The notes beneath the pieces are model-generated. The model ran no database searches, was not told the origin of the DNA, and was given only the letters and a program-made list of their open reading frames with translations. A stretch of 64,000 nt of DNA, taken from contig NC_132891.1 of the NCBI RefSeq assembly GCF_030463535.1, positions 11,877,949-11,941,948 of the forward strand. Reading direction: 5' to 3'. This stretch comes from Salminus brasiliensis (taxonomy: Eukaryota; Chordata; Actinopteri; Characiformes; Bryconidae). Shown piece after piece: positions 48,325-61,643 of this stretch (position 1 is the stretch's first letter; every line of letters begins with the position of its first letter). Position numbers and translations under genes: made by a program.

Positions 48325-48435
48325 TCTTCACACTCATACATCTCTATGACTTGACTTCCTTATGGAACTAAAAGTAGTTCTTCTGTGGCAGCATTTCAAG
48401 AACCATCTGAAGCACCTTTATTTTTAAGACCTTTT
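48325..48435. repeat. Dispersed repeat family C, copy 2
   Basis: TTATGGAACTAAAAGTAGTT, AAGAACCATCTGAAGCACC and TTTATTTTTAAGACC match 33500-33580. Confidence 0.6.
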
Positions 48436-51400
48436 TTCTCTAAGGTTTTCCATCATAGAGAAGAACCAGTTAACCAGGCAAAGAACCATCTAAGCATCTA
48501 AATGCTTGTTGAGTTGTATACATACAATAACAGGGCTGTACTTGCAGTATAATGGTATTGTATAATAGATTTCATTTCTTTATTTTTAGATTAATGTGAG
48601 GCTACATTCGGCTTCACTCCTCATTGTATGACCTACTTTATTCACTTTATATTTTGTTGCGCCACAAGCAATTCCGTGGTATGTCAGACTAAATATGTCA
48701 CAAAATCAAATCGGCATTGTTCTTGTTTTTCTCTGTTATTTGATTCAGCGTTTTCTGCTGGAACTGGCCAATTTGAATCTTGAGTATTAAATTGGAGAGA
48801 TTTGATGAAATGTCATATTACCCTACTTACTGGTTTATCTATAGCGTGAGCTGTAATGCCTATAGTCTTATTATATACAATGCTCAGCTCATATGTTCAC
48901 ATAATGCTGATAACAGACATCCTGTTCACCTCACAGAGAGGTCGAGAGGCAGCCCAGTGATAATGAAGCGGGTGGAGATCTTTCCTCATCCCCTATTAGG
49001 CTGCAGCAGCATTAGAGTGCAGCAGGTTGGCAGAACACTTCTAATGGATATTAATATTTCTCCTGCTGCCTGCAACGCCGGGGAGAGTTACTCAGACATC
49101 TGTGGCTTCATGCCGAAGTAGGCCAAGGAAAGCAGTGGGGGGTAATGGGGGAACCTCGGATATGGATTCCTCAAAGACGGCTGCAAACTCTGATCTATGA
49201 CACAAGGCCTGCAGTAGATTGCATCAATACTTTATATAATTACAGATGTCTGAGAGAGGCACCTGCGACGTCAGTGACTGCTGTGTTTGATGAGGGGAGA
49301 ATGAAAAGCAGGTTTTTCGGTTTGTCCTGCAGGTTTAATATATGCACCGTCTCGCACTATTTAAGCTCATTTTAAGCTAAGCAGCTGTTTGGAAGTGTTG
49401 ACGAGTGTCTGACTGTCTGTTGGCTAATGTAATAAAGCTCTAGCCTAGTGATGAAATGTTTGTGAAACTGGCAGAATTCAAAGGAATTTACCGTGTAAAA
49501 ATCATAGAAAATAAAAAAAAAATCAAATCACAACAACAATCCCATATTCATTTCAGTATAAAAAAAAACAAATTTACACTTAAATGATACCTACATAAAA
49601 CATGCAAGGACCTAATAATACATGCGTACAAGCCTTTAATAGCACATAAAAAACAAAACAACACTTTTATTTCTGAACATCATGAAGTAAATGATATAGG
49701 GGAGCTTAAGCTAAAGTCACTGCAGTAAACACGCAAAGAATCCAGACCTGGTGAAGTGAGCGGGTGCTAGACGGGTATTAGGCTAAAAGCTAACATTAGC
49801 CAGCAGTCTAGCTACAAGCTTTTCAAGTAATTAACTGTACACCTTTTTACAGTGCAAAAAGCAAAGCTATGCTATGCTATGCTAGGCTATGCAGCTCTTG
49901 TGAGCCATTGCTACTTCACGCTACCATAAACCAGCAATATTTTTTTTTCACAAGCCCACCATAAAAGGAAACATCTTAACAGTGTAGTAAAACCACATCT
50001 GGGCATTTCTGCCCCCAACCAAAGTCAAATACATACTATTTATATATATTTATATTTTTACATCAAATGACAACTTAAATATTTAATAAATGCATTCTGT
50101 GGCACCTTTAAGTATAAAAAGTAAAGTAAAAGAATTGTTATCTGTAGGTTTTTACAGATATTGTAAAGAGAAATACAGATAGATTGTAATGTATACATGG
50201 TGTTGATTACTAGGCATTAAAAGTTTAATTATTAAGTTAAATAATTTTAAGTCTTTATATATTAATATTAAGTCTTATTAAAGCCATGTTATAAATGGAA
50301 CAAGCACCCATAATTTCAGTTGAAGGTGCATGTTAATAAAATGCCATTTTACTTTATTAAATGTCATATTATTATCTTATTATTATTATTATTATTATCA
50401 TATAACATCATCTTAGTATCCTTCAGAAATATTAAAGGACTACCTAACATCACTCATTACTCATGAAGTGTAAATAGCTTGTGAAGTGTCCCATGCTGAG
50501 AAGGTTGCACTGATTCTGTTTTGAACATCTTTCTCAGTAGACATTTGAGATTTCACTGCCTCTCCGACTCTCAGAATGATAATAAAATAGAGTGCTGTAT
50601 AAAATATCAAAGAAATGTGCTTTAGCGAAGGGAGGAGTGTCCTATATAGTGGCAGTAAAAGAGGTCCTTTGTCATATATTAGCATTGTCAACGGGTGCTT
50701 TCGTTTCACAGGCAGAATCAGAAATCATACACCAGCCAAGGACTGTAAAAAAAAAAAAAAAAACCTCTGGACCTGCATAAAGGTTCACTCCCGTCTTCTG
50801 CCAGAGTCTTATTGTCCATCTGCTCCTTAAACAATCGTGTTCAGAAATATAGTACATAGCTTATATATCGCCAGGATATTGCTTTACCCGGGCTCTCTTT
50901 TGTTGCTCTCTGCGGCACCACCGACATTAAATTCCATCCCTGTCCATTTGTGTTCCTGCCACTCAGCCCTCCACCCACTGAAGCGTAACCAACACCTCGT
51001 TCTGGGCCTCCCTCTCTTTTAACTAACTGTGAAGTGAGAATATGTAAGCTTCATATTCCTCCTGGCAGAAAGCAACCGCCCTGTCATCAATCACAGGCTA
51101 AGAGAGCCAGCCAAGACTAATGTTGTACTGTCAGAACCACTGTGGGATATTAGCCTAATAGAATGAGCCTCTTTGTACTCACTCGAGCTCGGTGGGTTTT
51201 TTGGGAAGGGGTCTGCTGTGCACCTGCGGAAAACATGTCACGTGTTTGGACTGCCTTTTGTTCGTTGCTACACGTCCACCTATAACTATCGTATTCTGTG
51301 CAAAAACTTGTTTAGTTGATCTCGTTCTGATAATGGCTTCTTGATTGTTAGATGGTGGTCAGCCTTGATAGGTGTTGATTGATTCGTAAGGAGGACATAC

Positions 51401-52105
51401 AGGACGATGTTCTGTGGTCGCCAGCAGGGAGATGGATGGAGAATTCCTGACATTTTATTGATTGCCTGTCATGTTACATGTCACACTGGCCTAGACACCT
51501 CAGAGTAATAGTACAGCGTGTTCATATAGTGTAGATCTTGTATTAATGTCAGACCTTATCATTCAATAAGATTGACTTTTTGCGATAAAGACCTTCCATG
51601 GATTGAACGAGTGGAAGCACTACATTAGTAGAAGCGGCCCGATTCCCAGTGGAAATATGGGGCACTGAATGTGGCAAGTGTGACTTTGGGTGGTTTGTGG
51701 CCGTCAAAAAATAATGCATCTGGAATTTCTCATGGCCTTTGTCAGTGCACTCAGATTTTTCTGAGCGGCGCTTTGCTCTTTGTGTGTCAGACAAAAGCTG
51801 AACAGTGAGAGGCCCAGCTGCCCAGCAGTACCAGAGGCCCATCAGAGTGCATTGTGATATGCCTTTCAGTCTGAGCCTGCCTGTCTGTGAGATTACAGAC
51901 AGAATAATAACGAAAACACACCCTAAAATGTATGAGATGTTTGACACTTCTCTTAGTAGTCAAGCCACTCTGTTCGGCCTAATAATAGTGTCGGAACTTC
52001 AGTTGTAACAATGGGGAATTGCAGGTTTGCAGAAAAACTTTGCTGAAGTATGAAGTATGACAAGCTCTTTTCCTTACAGTACTTTCTGTACCTGTCTTTA
52101 CCCAG

Positions 52106-52261
52106 CCTGCCCCTCTGGATTCTTCAAACCATCCCAGGGAGACCAGCAGTGCCTGCAGTGTCCCATGAATAGTCGCACCACCAACGAGGGAGCTACCAAC
52201 TGCGTTTGCCGCAATGGCTACTATCGGACGGACTCGGACCCAGTGCAGATGCCCTGCACAA
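52106..52261 (+). CDS. ephb2: ephb2 coding exon 4: Cys-rich (Sushi/EGF-like) module
   Basis: This 156-nt exon encodes the end of codon 284 through residue 335 plus one base. Six cysteines are visible at C285, C299, C302, C316, C318 and C334, with CPSGFFKPSQGDQQC, NSRTTNEGATNCVCRNGYY and PVQMPC as recognisable EphB2 stretches. This rigid module links the ligand-binding domain to the FN3 domains and takes part in receptor clustering in the family. The acceptor is TTTACCCAG ending at 52105 and the donor GTAGGT at 52262. Phase 1 at both ends restores Ala284 (G+CC) with exon 3 and Thr336 (A+CC) with exon 5. It lies 29.7 kb downstream of exon 3. Confidence 0.96.
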
Positions 52262-54775
52262 GTAGGTTCATGTACAGGGTTGAGATGTGACAGAATACAT
52301 ATAAAAGTAATAGGAATTTGTTTTCAGAATACAGAAATTAAGCTTTTGTGTCCGGTCCACATTACATTTTCAGCAAAATACTACTGGACCAAAAAACATA
52401 TAGTCTTAAAAAACAGCATCAGAGCTTGTTTACTGCTTATTTATAAAATAAATGTATGTTTGTTGAATGGGTTCTAAAAAGAAACGTAACAAATAGCTTC
52501 TGTACAAACACTGTAATTCTTGCTAAAGCGTGAGTAGACTGATAAATCAGTGTGATGAGACAGTTATTTAACTTTGAAGCTCTTAAGATTGACTAAATCT
52601 TTCTGATAAAGATAATTCATAAATCTCTACCACTTAAACTTGATCTTAACACCAAGACTACTTTGGGAAATCAGGCCTTGGTCTCCTCCATAGTGGACGT
52701 GAAGTTCTTTGGGTAGATCAGACTGAAGTCCACCCATTAAAGGTGGTTGTTTTTTACACACACATATTTATATATACATTAATCCAGTTCAGTTCATAAC
52801 TGTTATTCATTTAACCAAACCCCTAAACTATTATACATGTGTTTCCTTTAAGAAAAAGTACAGTCCCACCTCACCTGAAAAAAAATATCTGACTGTGTTC
52901 CAGGGTCTATACTATCCAAATAAACACTATATGCAATTCAGGCTTAACGCATTTACATTTGTGAGGCTTGCAGCAAAAACACACAATAGATATGGGTCGC
53001 TTTTATGAGCATTTAGCAAAAAATGTCTCATTTTTGTTTGGTTCAAGAAATGGGAGATTGTGAGAGCAGCAGTGCACTGAAGCAGGTGATAGGAGCCTTT
53101 TTTAAGTTCAGATATTCATGCACTTAAATAAAATAAACTGAACAGTAAAAACTAAGAAAATTATAACAGGGCTTTTTGCCCTATGTATCTTTTCAAATAT
53201 ATTCTGAATCTTATTTTTTATGTATTATATAAATATAAATATATCTAGAGTAGTGTACAGTGTTTTCATCTATTACTATTTTTTAAGGATTTGTCCAGGC
53301 ATTGTTTGTTTGCATCTGTTTTTTTTAAAGATGCATATGTGCATCTTAAAAAAAAAAAACGAAAAAAAAACATGCGAACCACAGCCGCATCTGTTCAGTG
53401 TGGAAATCTCTAAATCCCAAGTAATTCATATAGCATATGCATAAGCATGCAGCGCCGTGCTGTTTCATCTTCGGATGCGGTTGCCCTTTTTAGGAGCAGT
53501 AGTTAGTGGACCTGGAGTACTTTGAATGAGAATGTCATTCTTTGGTGCCAAAGAAATAAAAGCCCCAAAGCAATTTGCATAATTCCCTGTCCTTTTTAGG
53601 GGAGCAGGCATTTGTGAATAAGAGTAGCACTCTGATACCGGTCTTAATCTGAGTGCTTTAGCTGAGGGAAGAGGCGAATACTTTTCTCTGAGTGTTGCTT
53701 TGCATTATAATAAACACAATGCTCTTTTCACCATGTCGTGCATTAAAGAGTTAACAGAAAGGCTAGGTTACTTTGATTTCACTCTTACTAATGGAGCAAT
53801 CATAATGGACTGAATGAATGAGAATCAGCTCATAAAGACAGGATAGAGTGTTCAAGGCATCAACCAGGCAGACGGTTGGTCACGCATGCAATGTACATCC
53901 TGCATTGCAATGCCTGTCCCACTTATTCAGAATTCACTCATAGCACAGTACTCTGCAAGAGTCAAAGACTACACTAAATGTATTGAATTTAGTATACTGA
54001 GATATTTCTGAGGAGATACAAATAATGAACATGCATAAATGAAAGGACAACAAGTGAAAAAACAGGAGTAAAAAACCCATCAGATAAACCGCTATTAGAG
54101 CTTTCATCTTTGAGAGAGGAGAAAATCAAGCTCCATTTCGCTTCAAGATCTGAAAACATCTGCAGGTGTTTGGAAGAGTATCTTAGCACAAGGACATCAA
54201 CACCAGACATCAGCATCATTTAATGTGTTTGGAATGACTTAGATGGTGAGAAGCAGAAAATGTTCCAACTACCAAGGCTGAACTTTGGAGGTGTGAAAGA
54301 ATCTACCTGCAGTTTTCTGTGAGTGTCATGAAAAGAATAGGAGCTATAGTAAAGGTAAAAAGTGCATGCACTAAATGCTCAAATGTCTGATACTGTATGA
54401 AGTTACTGAGGAGTCTGTGAATTCATTTGTCTAACTATGTCTTGTGCTTTTTTTCTGGAAAAAAAAAATTCTGACTGGAAAAGAAATACATGGGGAGTGG
54501 TCTCTGACTTCTGTACAATACCGCATTAATATAGTATTATGCACATTTGAGAGAAATTGGAAACGATGTGTCCAATTCGGCGTATTCTTTAAGGCCCCTG
54601 AGCATCCAGTCATTTCTAACTTCTCTCCACTCTGGCGTGGCTCAGATGTGTGTGCATTATGGCAGTGACCTGTAGATCCGACTCCCCCGGGCATATCCGC
54701 CTTTCTCCCGGAATGCCCCGTGAGGCTCTGGTCGGCCTTGCTGACGAGGCGTTTTGACTGTTTTCTCCCCCGCAG
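52262..54775 (+). other. ephb2 intron 4 (2.5 kb)
   Basis: Bounded by GTAGGT and CCCCCGCAG. It holds one diverged 68-bp unit (52521-52573) and a weak family E copy (53060-53280). From about 53460 to 53800 there is repeat-free sequence with no assignable function. The last 150 bp before exon 5 are GC-rich. Confidence 0.85.
52521..52573. repeat. Single diverged unit of the 68-bp repeat
   Basis: TGCTAAAGCGTGAGTAGACT followed by GATAAATCAGTGTG and CAGTTATTTAACT aligns with 53 bp of the array unit at roughly 85-90% identity. Upstream, GTAACAAATAGCTTCTGTAC (from about 52485) resembles the 5' flank of array 2. There is no second unit after it. Confidence 0.8.
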
Positions 54776-55111
54776 CCGTGCCCTCGGCCCCCCAGAGAGT
54801 GATCTCCAGCGTGAACGAGACGTCACTGAGGCTGGTGTGGAGCCCACCACGTGAGAATGGCGGCCGCGAGGACGTTGTCTACAACATCATCTGCAAGAGT
54901 TGCGGCTCAGGCCGCGGGGCCTGCACACGCTGTGGGGACAACGTGCAGTTTGTCCCAAGGCAACTGGGCCTGACCGAGTCCCAGGTCCACATCAGTGATC
55001 TTCTGGCCCACACACAGTACACCTTCGAGATCCAGGCAGTTAATGGCGTCTCTGACCAGAGCCCGTACTCGCCACAGTTTGCCGCAGTGAACATCACCAC
55101 CAACCAGGCTG
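54776..55111 (+). CDS. ephb2: ephb2 coding exon 5: first fibronectin III domain
   Basis: This 336-nt exon encodes Thr336 through residue 447 plus one base, phase 1 at both ends. VPSAPQRVISSVNETSLRLV starts the FN3 fold, and NGGREDVVYNIICKSC, CGDNVQFVPRQLGL and AHTQYTFEIQAVNGV follow in the expected order. N-glycosylation sequons are N349 (NET) and N441 (NIT). The paired cysteines in KSCGSGRGACTRC are the feature that best separates EphB2 from EphB1 and EphB3. The acceptor is CCCCCGCAG ending at 54775 and the donor GTAAGA at 55112. The reading frame stays open well into intron 5 (to about 55368), but the strong donor and the homology end at 55111. Confidence 0.97.
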
Positions 55112-56449
55112 GTAAGAGTGTGTATACAGTTCAGTACATGGCTAACCGGGAGTGGTTTAACTTGTTATTTGTGCCAAATATAAATTTTATCAAAGAAATG
55201 GCAAAAATGGCAAAAGTGGGTTTTTGTGTGACCCAGAAGCTATTCATTCCACAGCACCACAACAAGTTGCAAAGCATATTTCAGTCTGCACAATTTTTAA
55301 AAGAGGAAAAAAATGCAGGTCAACCAATGAGAACAGAAGTAATTTGCTTACACCAGTTTTTCAAGTAGGACAGTAAGAAAAGCAGCATGTTAAATAATAA
55401 ATAATGGCTGTTTTTGGAATATAAACACACACAAACATCCTAAGTGGACCTCAGGGATAAAAAAAATGGAAGAAAAATCCAGGATATGGGCACTTTAACA
55501 GCTCAACACAGTTTGAGGCCAGTTTTTGATCATGTAGGCGTGCAGTTTTAAGAGTAATTGGCAGATATAAACTTTCCATTATTTGTTAGCTAAATTATCC
55601 TTATAGTTTCAGTGCAGAATTGAAGTAGCTAACACTGGACACCAATCATGTCTTGGCTGATCTACTACATTGGGCCTAAGGGGAATTATGTAACAGACTG
55701 TTTTCTGCCAAACTACCTTAAATTTGATCTTCAGTAAAAACCATGGTTTACTTTTTGTTGACGTGTTAAGATCGTAGGCCTTTGTTGTGGGCAGCCGACC
55801 ACCACACATTTGGTTCACCCCTAGCACGTTGTACTATTTTACTGTTATGTCTTCATAAGCAAACTGCTGCACACTTTCATTTTTCAGCACCTGATCATAT
55901 GCGCTGCTGCCTTACATTTGTGAGAACACAGCGGCAGTTCATTCTGTTCTCATCATATTGCCCGGTGCATGGATTAAAAAAAAAGAGTCAGTGGAACACA
56001 GCGGTTCAGAGGAGCATAATAGAGTTTAATAGAGCATTTTAATGAGAGCTCTGCCCCTGGTTGTAATGCAGTGAACTCGCTGGCCCTGGCACCACAGGCT
56101 GTGGCTCCACCGGTGTGCCTGTCAGCCCACATTACTGCCTGGGTGCTGCTGTGAAACTGCACCTCACACCACAAGCCTCTAAAAAGGAGAGAGAGAGAAA
56201 GAGAGGGGTAGACTACTGCCAGGGTCTGCTAGTGCTAGTCAGCTAGAGCCAGGGCCAGAGGCTGGTCCAGCCAGCAGAAAGCCTGCCCTAAACAGCAGGG
56301 GGGGATATAAACTTTCACACTCAGGGACATATTTATACACTTGTTCTAAGAGAAAGTCATTATTTTAGGGAAAACTGACCAATGCGTATGGATAAAGTTA
56401 CAGATGTGTGTAAAAAAGAAAATGCAGTGCCAAGCAGCATATCGTTGCA

Positions 56450-56650
56450 AAACCTTGACTCTCCAAAACGGCAACTTTACAGGAGAAGGAAAAACCTTCT
56501 TAACTTTCAATGGAAGTCAGTGTAAAAAGATTTACTCCAAAAGTCATACTGGAGCATTTCTATTGGTCCATTCATCCTGAAATTTTAAAACAACATAAAG
56601 AACAACTGCCAGATTCACATTGTGTCAGAAAAGCAAAACAGCAAACAGCA
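56450..56650 (-). repeat. Dispersed repeat family D, copy
   Basis: GGCAACTTTACAGGAGAAGG, CAATGGAAGTCAGTGTAAAA and GGAGCATTTCTATTGGTCCA match 33840-33930 and, inverted, 38560-38640. Confidence 0.6.
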
Positions 56651-56869
56651 AAAATGTGACGATAAGAACATGTGGTAACACTTTCCTTGAGCTCTGCTAC
56701 ATCACATTGACGTAACCATGTCCTAAACACGTCAGGGCAGATGTCACATATGCTGAAATGTGTTGTTATGACATATTATATTCATTACTGTAATAGTGAA
56801 AAGTAGGCATTACCAGTAGCTGTCCTAACATACACTACAGTATTTATGCCATGCTAAATTAGTCAGTTA

Positions 56870-57491
56870 GGTTAGTAGGAACCTATTGACACCATTGCCT
56901 AATGCCAGTTGTGGGCTACAGGGGTATAAAGCCCCCAGCATTGAGCTGTGGAGTAGTGCAACTATGTTCTCTGGAATGATGGATGGTACTGGAGGTGCGG
57001 TAGTGACCATCCAACAACTAACCTCTCTAATGCCGTTGCCGCTGAATACAATCAAATCCATAAAGGTAAAGGTGCATGTATTTGTCATTGTACAGTGTAC
57101 ACTGTACAGTGAAATGTGTCCTCCGCATTTAACCCATCTGGTAGTGAACACACACTCACACACACACATGTGTTAGGGGCAGTGAGTACACACACACACC
57201 CAGAGCGGTGGGCAGCCAACTCCAGCGCCCGGGAGCAGAGAGGGTAAAGGGCCTTGCTCAAGGGCCCAACAGTGGCAGCTTGCCGAGCCCGGGAATCGAA
57301 CCCACAACCCTGTTATCGTTATCCCGGCGCTCTAACCCGATATCGATATCCCGCCCCACTCCACCACTGCCCCGTAGAGACAGTAGAGGCTGTTACTCCA
57401 ACAAAAGCTGGATAAACTCTCTCTTTTTTCATACCCTTACTTTTAGAAGACAATGAATGAGCAGGTGTCCCAATACTTTAGCCTGTATAGT
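56870..57491 (+). mobile_element. MITE family A copy split by a SINE
   Basis: The left part has GGTATAAAGCCCCCAGCATT and TTCTCTGGAATGATGGATGG up to about 57060. The right part resumes at about 57375 with AGAGACAGTAGAGGCTGTTA and ends CAGGTGTCCCAATACTTTAG plus CCTGTATAGT. About 40 bp of the family consensus is missing at the insertion point. Confidence 0.8.
57061..57373 (-). mobile_element. tRNA-derived SINE (type 2), minus strand
   Basis: Reverse complement of 38216-38527. It has the B box complement GGAATCGAACC at 57292-57302, AAAGGGCCTTGCTCAAGGGC and the AC-rich segment. The A-box end is rearranged (GATATCGATATCCCGCCCCA), so promoter function is doubtful. Confidence 0.88.
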
Positions 57492-60400
57492 CAACATAAA
57501 ATTCATTCATTCATGAAAGTACTTCTCTAAATTAAATTTAGAGCTGATTCATGAAATAAAATGTACAGACTGAATTTTATGTTGCAGTAACTGTTCATGC
57601 TGACTCTGATCCTTTAGACTGATTGGAAATGTGTGGCATGATTGGAATTATGTTCAGTTTATTCTTTTTTGACTGTAGGTGATGCCTGGGGCTTAAAGCT
57701 AATATATTGATGTTAGTCAGGAAGGGTGCATTGACCCAACAAACACATATCGGTCTAACAGCTCACTGGATTTAGCTGAAACAGCACAACTGATTCCGTT
57801 TCACTCAGTTAGGGACAACTGACGGAAACCTACAACATGTCTATTTCTTTATTTTCTGTTTTAGTAGCAAGTCCGTAATTCCAGGCTGACAGTGACACCC
57901 TCATGTTCCACAGCCAGACATAGTATATTCCTATATACTGTGTTGTTTTCTGCAGGAAACACTGCAGCACAGCAACCATTGAGACAGAAACATATTTTGT
58001 AGATAGCCTTGACTCAAGGAGGCTGCTCTCAGTGCAATCATGCATGGCCTACAATTGCTTATGTGTAAATTGCCATTGATTACTAGTAGAGCAACACAGC
58101 TTACTCAGTTTAATACACCCGCCAGAGCTAATTCACAAAGCGTCCAGAATTTACATGGACTGCCAACCGCAAGGATTTAGCAAGGAGTGCCGAGGAACGG
58201 ATTACTAGCATTAGCATTGGGAAATTGCTTCAGCACAAAAGTCAGCACAGAGTGCCTGCAGCGAAATTCACACCTTTTGGGTGCATTCCAAGAATCAAAG
58301 TTAATATTTCCTCTCTTATACCATTAAAACATTTAATGTGTCTGTTTTAGAAACATTATATGATGTGTAGGTATGTGTATATGCACATCAAGAAGAGGTC
58401 TTCTTTATTGGAAATGGTTTAAGGCTTGATTAAGCAGGATATTTTGCTTTGTCATTTACCGCAGTGGAAACTCTCTTGGTGAGCAGAAAGATTCTCAAAT
58501 CTTTAACAGATGGAAAGTCTCATAATTGGCTCCTCTGGTTCTCGTACAGAACACCACAAGGACACATGAATTTGTGTTTTTTTTTAATGTTATAGCACTA
58601 CTTGGTTTCTCATAAATCGAAGGCGGTGAGAGAAGCCGAGCAGCAGTGTTCCGCTTGCGGCGCTCTGCATGGAAAATGGATCACTTCAGCTGAGCTGAAC
58701 AAGTTTGGGAAATATGAAAGCTCTTTAGATTTATAGCTGCATACGTGCGGCTCGTTCTGTCCCTGAAGAGCTGCCATTTCACTGCTTCAGAATACACGAG
58801 GAAAGCTGAGAGCAATTAGACTCAGATGCTGAGCATAATCCCGTCCATATGATTGGCACTGAAACCTTTGCTTGCCATTATGTGGGAATATGTTGCTTTC
58901 TCGAAGCTCGGTATCAGTCTCATATATGTACGGTGTGAGTAACAGTATTTGAAAAGTACCTTATCAACTCTCCTTCGGTTCTCTTACATCCTAGTCCCAT
59001 TTTCTCTAGAGATCATCAAAATAAACTCGTTGTCAGACACATCTTACCTCAACAGGGCACTGTTATTATACCTGGATGAGCCTGGCCATGAATCATCAGT
59101 ATGACTGGAAGGCCTAAAATCCTTGTTTCAATAAAACGGCAGGAGTGGTACTTCATACTCCACATGTTAACGGACTGAGTCATTCATTCTGATTTGACTC
59201 ATCGTTTTATAGCCTAATCAAATCTAACAATGTATTTGTCATTTCTGTTGTACAGTCGATGTCTTTTTCAGTTAAAATGTCACGTCTGTGCTAAAGCCTG
59301 TCTGTGCAGACGTCTGAGGCGGTTCTGAAAATGGTGGGAAAATGCAGTTTTAGGGGAAGATTTTTAAGATGCCACAAAGGCATTTATTTTAAGATGTTCT
59401 TTGATGTATAAGTAGTAAGAATGCGAACAATTATTAGGTTTAATATTAAGCCAGTTTACAACCCTGTTATTTTGCATATGGAAAAAAAACACTATATTTA
59501 GTGTTGCTGTCCTTTCGTTATGTGCAATGGGCTGTTAGCAAGTTAAAGAGATTACGGCCAGTTAGCTTTTAGTCTTGCCCCCACTCATTTTCCACTGTCT
59601 CTGCAGTTTCAGCTCCCCTTCTGCAGAGTCTAGAGGTGATATACTGTCCTCCAGTATCAACCAATCACGTTTTACCTTGTTGCCAGCTTTGGCTGGGTTT
59701 ATGCAAAGATTGACATTGACGTACAGTATATCCATCTACTCACCCTACAGAAGATTATCTCCAACCTTTCAGACTGAAGTTAGAAGCAGTGTTTCAGCCT
59801 GGACTATTTTTTATTAGGTACAGAGGCCATCAGTACAGATGACTTATATATATAGCCAGTCTTATAGAAACATAATAAACAAGCAAAAGTTTATTATGAC
59901 CAAAGCGAACAAGAAAAAAATTAGGATATGGGCCCTTGGGATTAGCATATGGGTCTTATATGTCATATATGTCAATCTACAGGTGACCAGCATACCAGTT
60001 CTTTAAAATGGGTTCAGTGATGGAGACCCCCTTCATGAGTACTAGCATTTTCATGGAATTCATGGTGAAAGAAAAAGGCTAACGGCGCTTGGCCTGCTGC
60101 TTTTGCACGCTCTAGCGTGTTTAATATTCCTGGGCTCTACTCAGCAGCCTCTAGAGCACAGGGAGCTTTACAGCCTAAGTCCTGGAACTCCCAGCGCAAT
60201 CAGCCAATGGCAGAAAAAAGCCCTCTACTTCTCACCAAAGATAAATACCATTTGTAATGTATTGCCATCAGCCATCAGTGTGTATTAAACAGGGATACGG
60301 TTGCATAAATATGAAATAAAAGGGCAATCATTTCACATTCTTTCCCTTGACATCATATCAATAAGATTAATTAATACTTTAAAAACAACTGGGCTCAGAA

Positions 60401-60989
60401 GAAGCAGGAAAACAGCCTGACCTAATATCTGCACGCTTGTCCAGCGAACAAGCATTTGTCTGGAAAACAGCATCCCTTGTCTGCCTACAGAAAATGTATG
60501 CTCTGTGCAGGCAAGCATGCCAAGACAAAGTCTCATGTACTCTGCTGCCCACTACTGCTCTAGCTGGATAATGATGCTCACAGCAGCAGCCTGAGACGCA
60601 CAATGATCTGATTGTTCGTTAAGTGGAAAAGGGAATAACGTCACGGTGTATCTTTCAGCTTTAACACTCTGCCTCTTTTGGCTTCTTCGGGGCAGTAAAT
60701 GAAATGAGGTGTTATTGCTTGGAGGTTTCCAGTGTCTGTATTTTCCACAGGCAGAATACTTACTCTTTACTTTGATCTAACGTAAAGACTCCCCTGTGCT
60801 CTATACAGAACTGAAGGGTCTTATTTGGGGGTACTTTGTGCAGGAGCCAACTACCTAAAGTAGATACAAAAAACTGATGATCTTTTACATCGTTTGAATG
60901 CATGTGTAGTCTTTGTGCTCTTTATGTTTAATTTGTTGTGAAAATAGAAGTTCTTTCCATGATTCAGTGATGTGAGGAATTTCTCACAT

Positions 60990-61349
60990 CATTGTACATT
61001 CAGGACATAAAGCCCCCAGCACTGATCTCTGGAGCAGTGGAACTGTGTTCTCTGGAATGAAGGATGGTGCTCCACCCAAAATGTTTGGAATGATTTAGGG
61101 AGTTGGGGATGATGTGGGGTGATGTTCATCCAGCATCCTGACCTCACTAATGCTCTTGTCACTGAATGCAATCAAATCCTCACAACAATGCTGCAAAATC
61201 TAGTAGGAAACCTTCCCTGGACAGAAGAGATTGAGTGGAGAGTAGAGGTGGCAGATCCTCCAGCAAAAGCCGGACAAACCTTTTTAATACACTTGAATTT
61301 AGAAAAACAATGAATGTGCAGGTGTCCTAATACTTTTGTTCATATAATG
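60990..61349 (+). mobile_element. MITE family A copy near the end of intron 5
   Basis: ACATAAAGCCCCCAGCACTG, TTCTCTGGAATGAAGGATGG and TGACCTCACTAATGCTCTTG follow the family order; it ends ACTTTTGTTCATATAATG then TA. It lies about 170 bp upstream of exon 6. Confidence 0.82.
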
Positions 61350-61518
61350 TATTTGTTACTTAAGTTAATTTAGAAGGTTATCATTAAATTAAGCAACACT
61401 TTATAATAAAGAAATTAGTTTTTGTCAGCACTGAAGATCCCTAAAGGTCTTACATTTTTTAAATCAAATTTTATTACCAACTCCCTCTTTTCCTCTTATG
61501 TCTCCTATGTCTCCACAG

Positions 61519-61643
61519 CTCCCTCAGTGGTGTCCATCATGCATCAGGTTAGTAGAACTATTGACAGCATCACTCTGTCCTGGTCACAACCAGACCAGCC
61601 CAATGGAGTCATTCTGGACTATGAGCTGCAGTACTATGAGAAG
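61519..61643 (+). CDS. ephb2: ephb2 coding exon 6: second FN3 domain, first part
   Basis: This 125-nt exon encodes Ala448 (G+CT) through residue 489. [29 protein letters not shown] and [10 protein letters not shown] are diagnostic of the second fibronectin III domain of EphB2, which lies next to the membrane. The acceptor is TCTCCACAG ending at 61518 and the donor GTAATC at 61644; the donor is weaker than the others (C at +6). It exits in phase 0 after Lys489. The next exon follows after only 153 bp, the shortest intron in the window. Confidence 0.96.

Larger units (their letters stand above)
55112..61518 (+). other. ephb2 intron 5 (6.4 kb)
   Basis: Bounded by GTAAGA and TCTCCACAG. Contains a family D copy, a SINE nested in a MITE, and a further MITE near its end. 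About 58140-58930 and 60540-60720 are repeat-free; the first holds AGAATCAAAG, a TCF-type core, at about 58291. Nothing else is assignable. Confidence 0.85.

Noticed and set aside
55112..55368. Read-through extension of exon 5
   Set aside because: The frame stays open, but homology ends at a strong GTAAGA donor whose phase matches exon 6.
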